Assembly (NCBI RefSeq): GCF_019599505.1
Contig: NZ_RKLT01000001.1
Location: 124,001-188,000, forward strand
Origin: Haloarcula nitratireducens
GTDB lineage: Archaea; Halobacteriota; Halobacteria; Halobacteriales; Haloarculaceae
Length of the DNA: 64,000 nucleotides
Direction: 5' to 3'
Shown here piece after piece: positions 1-8,768 of this stretch. The translations under genes were made by a program, and so were the position numbers. How positions within the stretch are numbered: the first letter of the stretch is position 1; each line of letters opens with the position of its first letter. Below the pieces are notes generated by a model. It did not search any database and was not told the origin of the DNA. It saw only the letters and a program-made list of their open reading frames with translations.

Positions 1-176
1 GGCAGCTGATCGGACCGGTGGCGGTCGGGGCGATCTGGGAGGCCACGTCGGCGCTGGCCGCGTTCTGGGTGGCCGCGGGCTGTGCCGGCGCCGCCGCGGT
101 GGCGTTCGTGGCGATGGCGATTCGATCGACTCGACGAGAACAGCGGGCGTCGACGGCCGTCCGGTCCGCGGACTGA
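1..176 (+). CDS. C-terminal end of a membrane transporter (MFS-like), truncated by window edge
   Basis: The reading frame open from the first bases ends at a TGA at 174-176. The visible 57 residues hold a hydrophobic Ala/Gly/Val-rich stretch that fits the last one or two transmembrane helices, followed by a short Arg-rich cytoplasmic tail. This is what the end of a major-facilitator-type permease looks like, but no family motif is visible, so the substrate and even the family are inference. The gene converges on gatB. Confidence 0.55.
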   Translation, partial: QLIGPVAVGAIWEATSALAAFWVAAGCAGAAAVAFVAMAIRSTRREQRASTAVRSAD

Positions 177-201
177 GTCCACTCCACCTTTTTCCCGATC
201 G

Positions 202-220
202 GGTTCGCCGCTGGCGAACC
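202..220. terminator. 8-bp hairpin after the transporter gene
   Basis: GGTTCGCC (202-209) and GGCGAACC (213-220) form a perfect 8-bp stem with a 3-nt loop. It follows a run of five T (189-193), itself 12 bases after the transporter stop. Archaeal termination depends mainly on T-runs, so the T-run is the more likely + strand terminator; the role of the stem is uncertain. Confidence 0.4.
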
Positions 221-242
221 GCTCCCGGCACAAATCTGGGCT

Positions 243-278
243 AAAAAGGCCGAACTCGCGGCGACGCCGCGAGTTCGG
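243..278 (-). terminator. Hairpin plus T-run behind gatB
   Basis: A perfect 13-bp inverted repeat (250-262 with 266-278, 3-nt loop) lies 12 bases beyond the gatB stop. Read on the minus strand it is followed directly by TTTTT (complement of 243-247). The arrangement is that of a classic stem plus U-tract terminator for gatB. Confidence 0.65.
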
Positions 279-290
279 AGCCGCGGTGTG

Positions 291-1808
291 TTATTCCCCC
301 TCTAACTCCTCTCGCAACAGCCCGTTGACGTCGCCGGGGTCCGCGCTCCCGCCGGTCTTCCCCATCACCTGTCCGACGAGGAAGTTCAGCGCGCCGCCCT
401 CGCCGCTGTGGTAGTCCTCGACGGCGTCGGGGTTCTCCTCGATGGCCTCCTCAACGGCCCGCTGGACCTCGTCGCCGCTGGTCTTGCCCAGTCCCTCGCG
501 ATCGACGACGGTATCGGGGCCCTCGCCCTCGTCGAGCATCTCCCGGAGGACCGTCTCGTGGGCGTTCTTCGCGGTGATCTCGTCGTCTGCGACCAGTTCC
601 ACCAGCCGCATCACCTCGTCGAAGCGGCCCTCGATGTCCGTGATCTCCATGTCGCGGTAGTTGAGTTCGCCCAGCAGGTTGTCGGCGACCCACGTCGCCG
701 CGAGGTCGGCGTCGAACCGCTCGGCGACGCTTTCGAAGAAGTCCGCGACCTGTTTCGTGCTGGTGAGCTTCGAGGCGGCCTCCTCGCTCAGGCCGTACTC
801 CGCGACGAAGCGCTCGCGGCGGGCGTCGGGGAGTTCCGGGATGTCGATCGTCTCCTTCCAGTCGGCGACTTCCAGCGGCGGGATGTCGGCCTCGCGGAAG
901 TAGCGGTAGTCCTTCTCCTCCTCCTTCGAGCGCATCGAGACGGTGTTGCCGTGGGTCTCGTTGAAGTGCCGCGTCTCCTGTTCGACGGCGCGGCCCGATT
1001 GGATGAGTTTCCGCTGGCGCGACGCCTCGAACGCCAGGGCCTGCTCCGCGCCCTTGTGACTGGAGATGTTCTTGACCTCCGTGCGGTTGGCGTCTTCCAG
1101 CACCGACTCCCCGATGTGGCCGTCCTCGCCCACCTCGTCGGCGTCGACCATCGAGAGGTTCGCGTCGATGCGCAGGCTGCCGTCGCGGGTGGCGTCGAAG
1201 ACGCCCAGATACTCGAGGACCTCTTCGAGCTTTTCGAGGAACGCCCGGACCTCGCCGGGGTCGCGGAAGTCCGGTTCCGTGACGATCTCCATCAGCGGCG
1301 TCCCCGCGCGGTTGTAATCGATGAGCGTGTAGTCCGCGCGGTCGATCGAGCACGTGCGGGACTCCAGCGGTCCGGTCCCCTCGCGGACGTGTTTGATAGC
1401 GCCGGGGTCCTCCTCTAAGTGGGCGCGGCGGATGGAGACGGCGCGGCGCCGGCTCTCGACGGCGAACTCCAGCTCCCCATCTTGACAGATCGGCGCGTCG
1501 TACTGCGTTACCTGGAAGTTCTTCGGCAGGTCGGGGTAGTAGTAGTTCTTCCGGTGGAACGTCGTCTCTTCCGGCACGTCGGCGTCGATGGCCTTCCCCA
1601 CCTTCACGGCGGCCTCGACGGCCCCCTCGTTGACGACCGGGAGTGCCCCCGGCAGGCCCAGACAGACCGGACAGGTGTGCGTGTTGGGTTCCCCGGTCGG
1701 CTCGGTCGAACAGCCACAGAATATCTTCGTCTCCGTCTCTAGCTGGACGTGGACCTCCAGCCCGATGACGGCCGCGAGTTCGCGGGACTCGGCGGCTTGC
1801 GCAGTCAT
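291..1808 (-). CDS. gatB: Aspartyl/glutamyl-tRNA amidotransferase subunit B
   Basis: A 505-residue protein of usual GatB length. The family signature IGLEVHVQL is at residues 15-23, followed by a zinc-type cysteine set at C31, C33, C46 and C49. The C-terminal YqeY/tail region, which contacts tRNA, is complete. GatB activates the misacylated Asp/Glu on tRNA(Asn)/tRNA(Gln) with ATP, while GatA supplies ammonia; haloarchaea use the GatCAB enzyme to make Asn-tRNA and possibly Gln-tRNA. GatA and GatC are not beside it. The ATG at 1808 is the first good start, with only 204 bases to the divergent acyl-CoA synthetase. Confidence 0.97.
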   Translation of the reverse strand: MTAQAAESRELAAVIGLEVHVQLETETKIFCGCSTEPTGEPNTHTCPVCLGLPGALPVVNEGAVEAAVKVGKAIDADVPEETTFHRKNYYYPDLPKNFQVTQYDAPICQDGELEFAVESRRRAVSIRRAHLEEDPGAIKHVREGTGPLESRTCSIDRADYTLIDYNRAGTPLMEIVTEPDFRDPGEVRAFLEKLEEVLEYLGVFDATRDGSLRIDANLSMVDADEVGEDGHIGESVLEDANRTEVKNISSHKGAEQALAFEASRQRKLIQSGRAVEQETRHFNETHGNTVSMRSKEEEKDYRYFREADIPPLEVADWKETIDIPELPDARRERFVAEYGLSEEAASKLTSTKQVADFFESVAERFDADLAATWVADNLLGELNYRDMEITDIEGRFDEVMRLVELVADDEITAKNAHETVLREMLDEGEGPDTVVDREGLGKTSGDEVQRAVEEAIEENPDAVEDYHSGEGGALNFLVGQVMGKTGGSADPGDVNGLLREELEGE

Positions 1809-1973
1809 TACACGCCGTTCGGTGGCCGCCGGCTAAAGGCTAACGACCCCCGGCCGGGAGCCGTCGCGCTCTCTCCGAACGGCGACCGGCGCTCGCCCTG
1901 GTGTCACAGTACGGGGCACTCAGCGATGCTGAGTCTGCCTCTGACCGCGACAGGGCGAAAATATTGCCGAGAG

Positions 1974-1990
1974 TCGCACGTTTAGTGCGA
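1974..1990 (+). promoter_or_regulatory. Inverted repeat framing the acyl-CoA synthetase TATA element
   Basis: TCGCAC (1974-1979) and GTGCGA (1985-1990) are perfect inverted arms around GTTTA. The A/T-rich spacer is centred about 30 nt before the ATG at 2013, where a haloarchaeal TATA box belongs. A second A/T-rich block (1958-1965) lies further upstream. A regulator bound here would block TBP access, so an operator is inferred. Confidence 0.45.
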
Positions 1991-2012
1991 TCGGGGGCGG
2001 AATCCATCACGA

Positions 2013-3626
2013 ATGAAAAAACAATTACTCGTGACCGACTTTCTCGACCGGGCCAGAACGTACTACGGCGATTACGAAGCCGTCGTCGGGGCGGACGGCG
2101 AGCGCTTCACCTACGCCGAATTCGGCGACCGCGTCGACCGGTTCTCGGCGGCGCTTCAGGAGCGCGGTGTCGAGAAGGGCGACCGCGTCGCGGTGCTCGA
2201 CCCGAACACGCACTACCACCTCGAAGCGGCGTTCGGGGCGATGCAGTGCGGCGCGATCCACGTGCCGCTCAACTACCGACTCACGTCGTCGGACTACGAG
2301 TACCTCCTCTCGGACTCGGGGGCGAGCGTCGTCTACGCGGACTACGAGTACGCCGGCAAGATCGAGGCGATACGCGACGAGATCCCCGCCGACGTCTTCG
2401 TGACGAACGACCCGGTTCCGGTGGAGGGCGACTGGCTCGGCTTCGAGTCGTTCCTGGCGGCCGAACCGGACGGCTACGCCCGCCCGGAGATGACCGAGGA
2501 CGAGATAATCACCATCAACTACACCTCGGGGACGACCGGCGATCCGAAGGGCGTCTGCCGCACGCACCGGACGGAGTCGCTGCACGCGCAACTCGTGACG
2601 ATCCACCACCACCTCACCGACGACGACGTCTACCTGTGGACGCTCCCGATGTTCCACGTCAACGGCTGGGGCCACATCTACGCCGTCACCGGCCGCGGCG
2701 CGAAACACGTCTGTACGCGCGGCGTAGACGCCGCGGAGGTGTTCGACGCTATCGAGACGGAGGACGTCTCCTTCCTCTGTTGTGCGCCGACCGTGCTGAC
2801 TATCCTCGACGAGTACGCCGACGAACACGACCCGGCGTTCAGCGGCGACAATCCGGTCCGCGTGACCGCCGCCGGGAGCGCCCCGCCGAGCGCGACCATT
2901 CGGATCGTCGAAGACGAGTTCGGCTGGGAGTTCACGCAGCTCTACGGTGCCACCGAGACCGGGCCGCTGATCGCCACCTCCGACGCCGCCCGACTGATCC
3001 CCGACGAGGGCGGACTCCGATTCTCGCTGAAGCAGCGCCAGGGTATCGCCCCGCTCGGGACCGAACTCCGCGTCGTCGACGACGAGGGGGAGGAAGTCCC
3101 CCGCGACGACGGCACCATCGGCGAGGTGGTCGTCCGCGGCAATCAGGTCATGGAGAAGTACTGGGAGAAACCCGACGAGACGCGCGAGGCGTTCAACGAG
3201 CGCATAGAGGGGTGGTACCACACCGGCGACCTCGCCGTCGTCAACGAGGACGGGATGATCGCCATCCAGGACCGCAAGAAGGACATCATCATCTCCGGCG
3301 GCGAGAACATCTCCTCTATCGAACTGGAGGACGCGCTGTTCGACCACGAGGCCGTCGACGACGTGGCGGTCATCCCCGCGCCGTCCGAGAAGTGGGGCGA
3401 GACGCCGAAGGCGTTCGTCGTCCCGACGAGCGGGGACCCCGAGAGCCCCGGCGTGACCGCCGACGAGCTGACCGCGTTCACCCGCGAGCGCCTGGCCGAC
3501 TACAAGGCCGTCCACGAGATCTCGTTCGTGGACACGATCCCGAAGACCGCGACCGGGAAGATCCAGAAGTACGAACTGCGCAAGCGCGAGTGGGACGACG
3601 AAGACGAGATGGTCGGGAAGGGGTAG
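2013..3626 (+). CDS. AMP-forming acyl-CoA synthetase (medium/long-chain fatty acid type)
   Basis: This 537-residue ANL-superfamily enzyme joins a carboxylic acid to CoA through an acyl-adenylate. The AMP-binding loop YTSGTTGDPKG is at 170-180. The adenine motif YGATETGP follows near 310, YHTGDLA near 405, and the C-terminal catalytic lysine sits in TATGK near residue 516. Length and motif order fit fatty-acyl-CoA ligases feeding beta-oxidation or polymer synthesis; the chain length cannot be read from sequence. It is a single gene with its own promoter and a palindrome over the TATA region. Confidence 0.93.
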   Translation: MKKQLLVTDFLDRARTYYGDYEAVVGADGERFTYAEFGDRVDRFSAALQERGVEKGDRVAVLDPNTHYHLEAAFGAMQCGAIHVPLNYRLTSSDYEYLLSDSGASVVYADYEYAGKIEAIRDEIPADVFVTNDPVPVEGDWLGFESFLAAEPDGYARPEMTEDEIITINYTSGTTGDPKGVCRTHRTESLHAQLVTIHHHLTDDDVYLWTLPMFHVNGWGHIYAVTGRGAKHVCTRGVDAAEVFDAIETEDVSFLCCAPTVLTILDEYADEHDPAFSGDNPVRVTAAGSAPPSATIRIVEDEFGWEFTQLYGATETGPLIATSDAARLIPDEGGLRFSLKQRQGIAPLGTELRVVDDEGEEVPRDDGTIGEVVVRGNQVMEKYWEKPDETREAFNERIEGWYHTGDLAVVNEDGMIAIQDRKKDIIISGGENISSIELEDALFDHEAVDDVAVIPAPSEKWGETPKAFVVPTSGDPESPGVTADELTAFTRERLADYKAVHEISFVDTIPKTATGKIQKYELRKREWDDEDEMVGKG

Positions 3627-3703
3627 CGAGCCGACGCGCGCCGCTCGACACAGATGTCCGATCGCCGTACAAGTATCAGTTCCGCTGTCAATGTCTGACG
3701 TAG

Positions 3704-3710
3704 GTATAAG
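3704..3710 (+). promoter_or_regulatory. TATA box of the 3736 gene and possibly smc-scpA
   Basis: GTATAAG lies 26-32 nt before the ATG at 3736, the spacing of a leaderless haloarchaeal transcript. No equally good TATA box lies in the 19-base gap before smc, so this promoter probably also serves smc. Confidence 0.55.
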
Positions 3711-3735
3711 TAGGCTCAACTGATGGGTTGTTGGT

Positions 3736-4077
3736 ATGTGTGGCAACCGCGTCGAGGAACTGGAAACGCGCGTCCAAGAACTGGAGGCCTCCGTCGAGGG
3801 GCTGACCGACGAACTCGTCGAGTGTAAGGTCCGTATCCGCGAACTGGAAAACGCCGTCGACGACGACAGCGGACTGGGCGTGGACGCCGAACACGCCGGT
3901 GCCGAGAGCGAGAGCGCAGCGGCCGAAACCGAGGCGTCGGGCGACGACGAGGAGATCCTGACCGCGGAGTCCGACAACCCTAACACCGAGGATACCGAGG
4001 GGGCAGACAAGGAGGACGAGGCCGCGTCCGAGTCGGAATCCGAAGACGACTCCGGCTCCGACATCATCGTCGCGTAG
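3736..4077 (+). CDS. Small acidic coiled-coil protein upstream of smc
   Basis: A 113-residue protein with two parts. Residues 5-40 form a heptad-like coiled coil (VEELETRVQELEASVEGL), and residues 42-113 are an extremely acidic Asp/Glu/Ser-rich tail with no expected fold. No catalytic motif is seen. It ends 19 bases before smc on the same strand, so it is probably cotranscribed with the condensin genes and might be an accessory or regulatory factor; that role is inference from position only. Confidence 0.8.
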   Translation: MCGNRVEELETRVQELEASVEGLTDELVECKVRIRELENAVDDDSGLGVDAEHAGAESESAAAETEASGDDEEILTAESDNPNTEDTEGADKEDEAASESESEDDSGSDIIVA

Positions 4078-4096
4078 GAAGCCGGCCCACCACCGC

Positions 4097-7000
4097 ATGC
4101 ACATCAAAGAGCTGGTCCTCGACAACTTCAAGAGCTTCGGGCGAAAGACTCGCATCCCGTTCTACGAAGATTTCACTACTATTAGCGGCCCGAACGGCTC
4201 CGGGAAGTCGAACATCATCGACGCCGTCCTGTTCGCGCTCGGCCTCGCCCGCACGTCGGGCATCCGCGCCGAGAAACTGACCGATCTCATCTACAACCCC
4301 GGCCACGCCGACGAGGACGCCGAGTACGACGGGGAACGGCAGGCCAGCGTGGAGGTCATCCTCGCCAACGACGACCGCACGCTCGAACGCGCGCAGGTCG
4401 TCAACGCCGCGGGCACCGAGGACGTCGGCGACGTCGACGAGATCGCCATCAAGCGCCGGGTCAAGGAGACCGAGGACAACTACTACTCCTACTACTACAT
4501 CAACGGTCGCTCGGTCAACCTCTCGGACATCCAGGACCTCCTCGCGCAGGCGGGGGTCACCCCCGAGGGGTACAACGTCGTGATGCAGGGCGACGTCACC
4601 GAGATAATCAACATGACCGCCGGCTCCCGTCGGGAGATCATCGACGAGATCGCCGGCGTCGCCCAGTTCGACGCGAAGAAGGCCGACGCGTTCGAGGAAC
4701 TGGAGGTCGTCGAGGAGCGCATCGGCGAGGCGGAACTGCGCATCGAGGAGAAGCGGGACCGCCTCGACCAGCTCGAAGACGAACGCGAGACGGCGCTGGA
4801 GTACCAGTCGCTCCGCGAGGAGCGAGAGGAGTACGAGGGCTACCGCAAGGCCGCCGAGCTCGAAGACAAGCGCGCGGAACTCGACGCGGTCGAGAGCCGG
4901 ATCGAGGAGTTGGAGGACGAACTCGCGGACCTCCAGCGAGAGCTCGACGAGCGACAGGGGAAGGTCGTCCGCCTCGAAGACGAACTCCACGCGCTCAACC
5001 AGGAGATAGAGCGGAAGGGCGAGGACGAGCAACTCGCCATCAAGCGCGACATCGAGGAGATAAAGGGCGACATCTCGCGGCTCGGAGACAAGATCGACAA
5101 CGCCGAGGAGGCCGTCGAGGACGCCGAGAACGAGCGCCGGCAGGCGTTCGTCCAGATCGACCGCAAGCAGGAGACCATCGACGAGCTGGAGAGCGACATC
5201 CGCGAGACGAAAGTCGAGAAGTCCAACGTCAAGGCGGACATCGCGAGCGAGGAGAGCGACCTCGCGGACGTGAAACAGCGCATCGACGACATCGGCGAGG
5301 AGTTCGAGGAGATAAAGGACGAGCTCGAAGACAAGCGCGACCGCCTCGAATCGCTCAAGAGCAAGCGAAACGACCTCCAGCGGGAGCAGGACCGACTGCT
5401 CGACGAGGCGCGCCGCCGCTCGAACGAGGAAGACGAGAAGCGAGACGCCATCGAGGAGGCGAAAGCGGAGATTCCGGACCTCGAAGCCGACATCGAGGAC
5501 TTGGAGACCGAACTGGAGAAAGCGGAGAAGAACAAGGCGACCATCGGAGAAGTCGTCGACGACCTCCGAGCGGAGAAGCGCGAACTCCAGTCGGACTTAG
5601 ACGACCTCGAAGACGAGATAAGCGCGAAACAGCAGGAGTACGCCGAACTCGAAGCGAAAGCCGGCCAGGACGGCGACTCCTCGTACGGCCGGGCCGTGAC
5701 GGCCATCCTGAACGCCGACCGCGAGGGCGTCCACGGCACCGTCGGGCAGTTGGGCGGCGTGAACCCCGAGTACGCCACCGCCTGCGAGACGGCGGCGGGC
5801 GGGCGACTCGCCCACGTCGTCGTGGACGACGACGGCGTCGGCCAGTCCTGTATCGAGTACCTCAAATCCCGCAACGCCGGGCGCGCGACGTTCCTGCCCA
5901 TCACGCAGATGCAGCGGCGCTCGCTGCCCTCGCTTCCGAGCGCCGACGGCGTGGTCGACTTCGCGTACAACCTCGTGGACTTCGACCCCGACTACGCGGG
6001 CGTCTTCTCGTACGTGCTCGGCGATACGGTCGTCGTCGACGACATGGACACCGCCCGCGACCTGATGGGCGACTACCGAATGGTGACGCTCGAGGGCGAC
6101 CTCGTCGAGAAGAGCGGCGCGATGACCGGCGGCTCCTCCTCGGGCACGCGCTACTCCTTCTCGGGCGGGGCCGGGCAACTCGAACGGGTCGCCAAGCGAA
6201 TCAACGACCTCGAAGACCAGCGCGCGGACGTGCGCGAGGACCTCCGAGACGTCGAGGAGCGACTCGACGACGCCCGCGACCGCGAGTCCGACGCGACCGA
6301 GCAGGTCCGCGACATCGAGACGGGCATCGAGCGCAAGCAGAGCGCGCTCTCGGAGGCCCGCCAGCGAATCGAGAAACTGGAGAGCGACCTCGAAGAGATA
6401 GCCGACGACCGCGAGTCCGTCGCCGACGAGATGGACGAGTTAGAGGCCGAGATCGAGGCGAAGAACGAGGAGATCGCGGCCGTCGAGGGCGACATCGAGG
6501 AGTTAGAGGCCGAGGTGCAGGACTCGGAGCTCCCCGACCTCACCGACGAGCGAGAGGCCATCCGCGAGAACGTCGACGCCCTCGAAGACCGGATGGACGA
6601 CCTGGACGCCCAGTTGAACGAACTGGAACTCGAGAAGCAGTACGCCGAGGACGCCATCGAGGACCTCCACGACGACATCGAGGCCGCCCAGAACCGCAAG
6701 GCCGAGAAGGAGGAGACCATCGCCCAGTTGGAGGAGCAGGTCGAGGAGAAGGAGGCGCTGAAAGCCGAGAAGGAGCGGGAGGTCGCCGACCTCGAAGACG
6801 AACTCGCAGACCTCAAAGAAGAGCGAGAGGAGCTACGCGACGAGTTACAGGCGGCCAAGGAGGCCCGCGACGAACAGCAGTCGGAGGTCTCTGAAGTCGA
6901 GCGCGACTTAGAAGACGAGCGGGAGGACGAGGAGCGACTCGACTGGGAGATCGACGAACTCGAGGCGCAGGTCGGCGACTACGACCCGGAGAACGTCCCC

Positions 7001-7687
7001 GACCACGACACCGTCGAGGCCGAGATCGAGCGCCTGACCGGCGAGATGGAGGCCCTAGAGCCGGTCAACATGCGCGCCATCGACGAGTACGACAGCGTGG
7101 CCGACGACCTCGCGGATTTGGAGGACCAGAAGGACACGCTCGTGGAGGAGGCCGAGGGTATCAGAGACCGCATCGACACCTACGAGGCCCGGAAGAAGGA
7201 GACGTTCATGGACTCCTTCGACGAGATCAACGAGCAGTTCGAGGACATCTTCGAGCGCCTCTCGAACGGGACGGGCCACCTCCACCTCGAAGACGAGGAC
7301 GACCCCTTCGAGGGCGGCCTGACGATGAAGGCCCAGCCCGGCGACAAGCCGATCCAGCGGCTGAACGCGATGTCCGGCGGCGAGAAGTCGCTGACCGCCC
7401 TCGCGTTCATCTTCGCCATCCAGCGGCACAACCCCGCGCCGTTCTACGCGCTGGACGAGGTCGACGCCTTCCTCGACGCCGCCAACGCCGACCTCGTTGG
7501 CGAACTGGTCGACGAGTTGGCGGGCGAGGCCCAGTTCGTCGTCGTCTCGCACCGCTCGGCCCTGCTGGAACGCTCCGAGCGCGCCATCGGCGTGATGATG
7601 CAGGGCGACAACGTCAGCACCGTCACCGGCATCGACCTCTCGGGCGAGGGGCCGGACGACGAGGAGGAGGCACTGGCCGATGACTAG
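4097..7687 (+). CDS. smc: Chromosome segregation ATPase SMC
   Basis: This 1196-residue protein has the full SMC layout. The N-terminal Walker A GPNGSGKS is at 31-38. A coiled-coil arm runs from about 165 to 520, a hinge follows at about 530-680 (starting GRAVTAIL), and a second coil reaches about 1030. The C-terminal head carries the ABC signature MSGGEKSLTALAF and the Walker B segment YALDEVDAFLDAAN. SMC dimers with ScpA form a condensin that extrudes and organises the chromosome. scpA lies 68 bases downstream. Confidence 0.98.
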   Translation: MHIKELVLDNFKSFGRKTRIPFYEDFTTISGPNGSGKSNIIDAVLFALGLARTSGIRAEKLTDLIYNPGHADEDAEYDGERQASVEVILANDDRTLERAQVVNAAGTEDVGDVDEIAIKRRVKETEDNYYSYYYINGRSVNLSDIQDLLAQAGVTPEGYNVVMQGDVTEIINMTAGSRREIIDEIAGVAQFDAKKADAFEELEVVEERIGEAELRIEEKRDRLDQLEDERETALEYQSLREEREEYEGYRKAAELEDKRAELDAVESRIEELEDELADLQRELDERQGKVVRLEDELHALNQEIERKGEDEQLAIKRDIEEIKGDISRLGDKIDNAEEAVEDAENERRQAFVQIDRKQETIDELESDIRETKVEKSNVKADIASEESDLADVKQRIDDIGEEFEEIKDELEDKRDRLESLKSKRNDLQREQDRLLDEARRRSNEEDEKRDAIEEAKAEIPDLEADIEDLETELEKAEKNKATIGEVVDDLRAEKRELQSDLDDLEDEISAKQQEYAELEAKAGQDGDSSYGRAVTAILNADREGVHGTVGQLGGVNPEYATACETAAGGRLAHVVVDDDGVGQSCIEYLKSRNAGRATFLPITQMQRRSLPSLPSADGVVDFAYNLVDFDPDYAGVFSYVLGDTVVVDDMDTARDLMGDYRMVTLEGDLVEKSGAMTGGSSSGTRYSFSGGAGQLERVAKRINDLEDQRADVREDLRDVEERLDDARDRESDATEQVRDIETGIERKQSALSEARQRIEKLESDLEEIADDRESVADEMDELEAEIEAKNEEIAAVEGDIEELEAEVQDSELPDLTDEREAIRENVDALEDRMDDLDAQLNELELEKQYAEDAIEDLHDDIEAAQNRKAEKEETIAQLEEQVEEKEALKAEKEREVADLEDELADLKEEREELRDELQAAKEARDEQQSEVSEVERDLEDEREDEERLDWEIDELEAQVGDYDPENVPDHDTVEAEIERLTGEMEALEPVNMRAIDEYDSVADDLADLEDQKDTLVEEAEGIRDRIDTYEARKKETFMDSFDEINEQFEDIFERLSNGTGHLHLEDEDDPFEGGLTMKAQPGDKPIQRLNAMSGGEKSLTALAFIFAIQRHNPAPFYALDEVDAFLDAANADLVGELVDELAGEAQFVVVSHRSALLERSERAIGVMMQGDNVSTVTGIDLSGEGPDDEEEALADD

Positions 7688-7755
7688 CGAGGGGCGCGCG
7701 ACCGAAGGGAGCACGGCCCTCGGCCAAAATCGAGCGGCGAACGGAGTGAGCCGCG

Positions 7756-8724
7756 ATGACTGACGACGACATCCCGCTCGATATCACGGGCCACGAGGAT
7801 AGAGAACCACCGAGCGGCGCGGAGTCGTCGCCGTTCGGGAGCGAACCGGACGGGAGCGAGGGAGACACCGACGCCGCCGAGGACGTCGACCTCCCGAACG
7901 ACGAGGCGAGGGACGGGGAGAGCGACGCGGACGACGGCGGCGAGGAGAAGGCCGAACCGGTCGAGGTGCTGGTGCAACTCGCCGACGACGGCGAGATCGA
8001 CCCGTGGGACATCGACGTGGTGCGGGTCACCGACAAGTTCCTCGCGCGCATCGACGAGAGCGACCTGCGGACCTCCGGCCGGGCGCTGTTCTACGCCTCG
8101 GTCCTCGTCCGGATGAAGAGCGACGCGATGCTGGGCGAGGACGAACCCGAGGAACCGATGGCCGAGCCGTGGGAGCAGGCGATGACCGAGGACGCCCCGA
8201 TCGACGAACCGGACCCCTTCGCCTCGCTGGAGTCGGAGATGGACCGCCGGCTGGAGCGCCGACGCGCCCGCGGGATGCCGCGGACGCTCGACGAACTGGT
8301 CCGGGACCTGCGGGACGCCGAGCGGGACTCGTGGTGGAAGGAGTCCCGGGAGTACGACACCAGCGACTCGCCGAAGGGGTTCCAGCGCGGGACGCAGGAA
8401 CTCGACTACCGCGGGGCCGACGACATGCGACTGGACGACGAGCCGTCGGCGGCGGACGTGACCGGCACCGCCCACGCCGAGAACATCGACGACATCATCG
8501 ACGACGTCTACGCCGCGGTGCGAGAGCACTACGAGAAGGGGCGCGAGGAAGTCCTCTACCGAGAGATTCACCGCGCCGGCGGTTCCCGGGTCGAGACGTT
8601 CCTCGGCCTGCTGTTTCTGGCCCACCGCGGGCAGGTCTGTCTCCAGCAGGACGACCTCTTCGGCGACCTCTGGATCCAGGACCCGAGCGCGGTGAGCGGG
8701 TCGGAGGAAGCCGTCGCGGACTGA
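7756..8724 (+). CDS. scpA: Segregation and condensation protein ScpA
   Basis: A 322-residue kleisin. The first 70 residues are an acidic, disordered halophilic extension. The ScpA core begins at VEVLVQLADDGEIDPWDIDVV, where the N-terminal kleisin helices bind the SMC neck. The C-terminal winged helix (about 235-310, EVLYREIHRAGGSRVETFLGLL) binds the SMC head. The position right after smc is the archaeal and bacterial norm. No scpB is seen nearby. The ATG at 7756 is used; the 68-base gap to smc has no better start. Confidence 0.95.
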   Translation: MTDDDIPLDITGHEDREPPSGAESSPFGSEPDGSEGDTDAAEDVDLPNDEARDGESDADDGGEEKAEPVEVLVQLADDGEIDPWDIDVVRVTDKFLARIDESDLRTSGRALFYASVLVRMKSDAMLGEDEPEEPMAEPWEQAMTEDAPIDEPDPFASLESEMDRRLERRRARGMPRTLDELVRDLRDAERDSWWKESREYDTSDSPKGFQRGTQELDYRGADDMRLDDEPSAADVTGTAHAENIDDIIDDVYAAVREHYEKGREEVLYREIHRAGGSRVETFLGLLFLAHRGQVCLQQDDLFGDLWIQDPSAVSGSEEAVAD

Positions 8725-8768
8725 GGGCGGAAACAGGTTCAAACGGGACGAACCCGTAGAGAGGGGTG

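Noticed and set aside
1901..3703. 600-codon open frame on the plus strand
   Set aside because: It is the out-of-frame shadow of the acyl-CoA synthetase, made of Arg-rich low-complexity sequence.
2025..4067. 680-codon open frame on the minus strand
   Set aside because: It lies antisense to the acyl-CoA synthetase and the acidic protein, is Arg/Val-rich with no motif, and is a by-product of GC-rich codon use.
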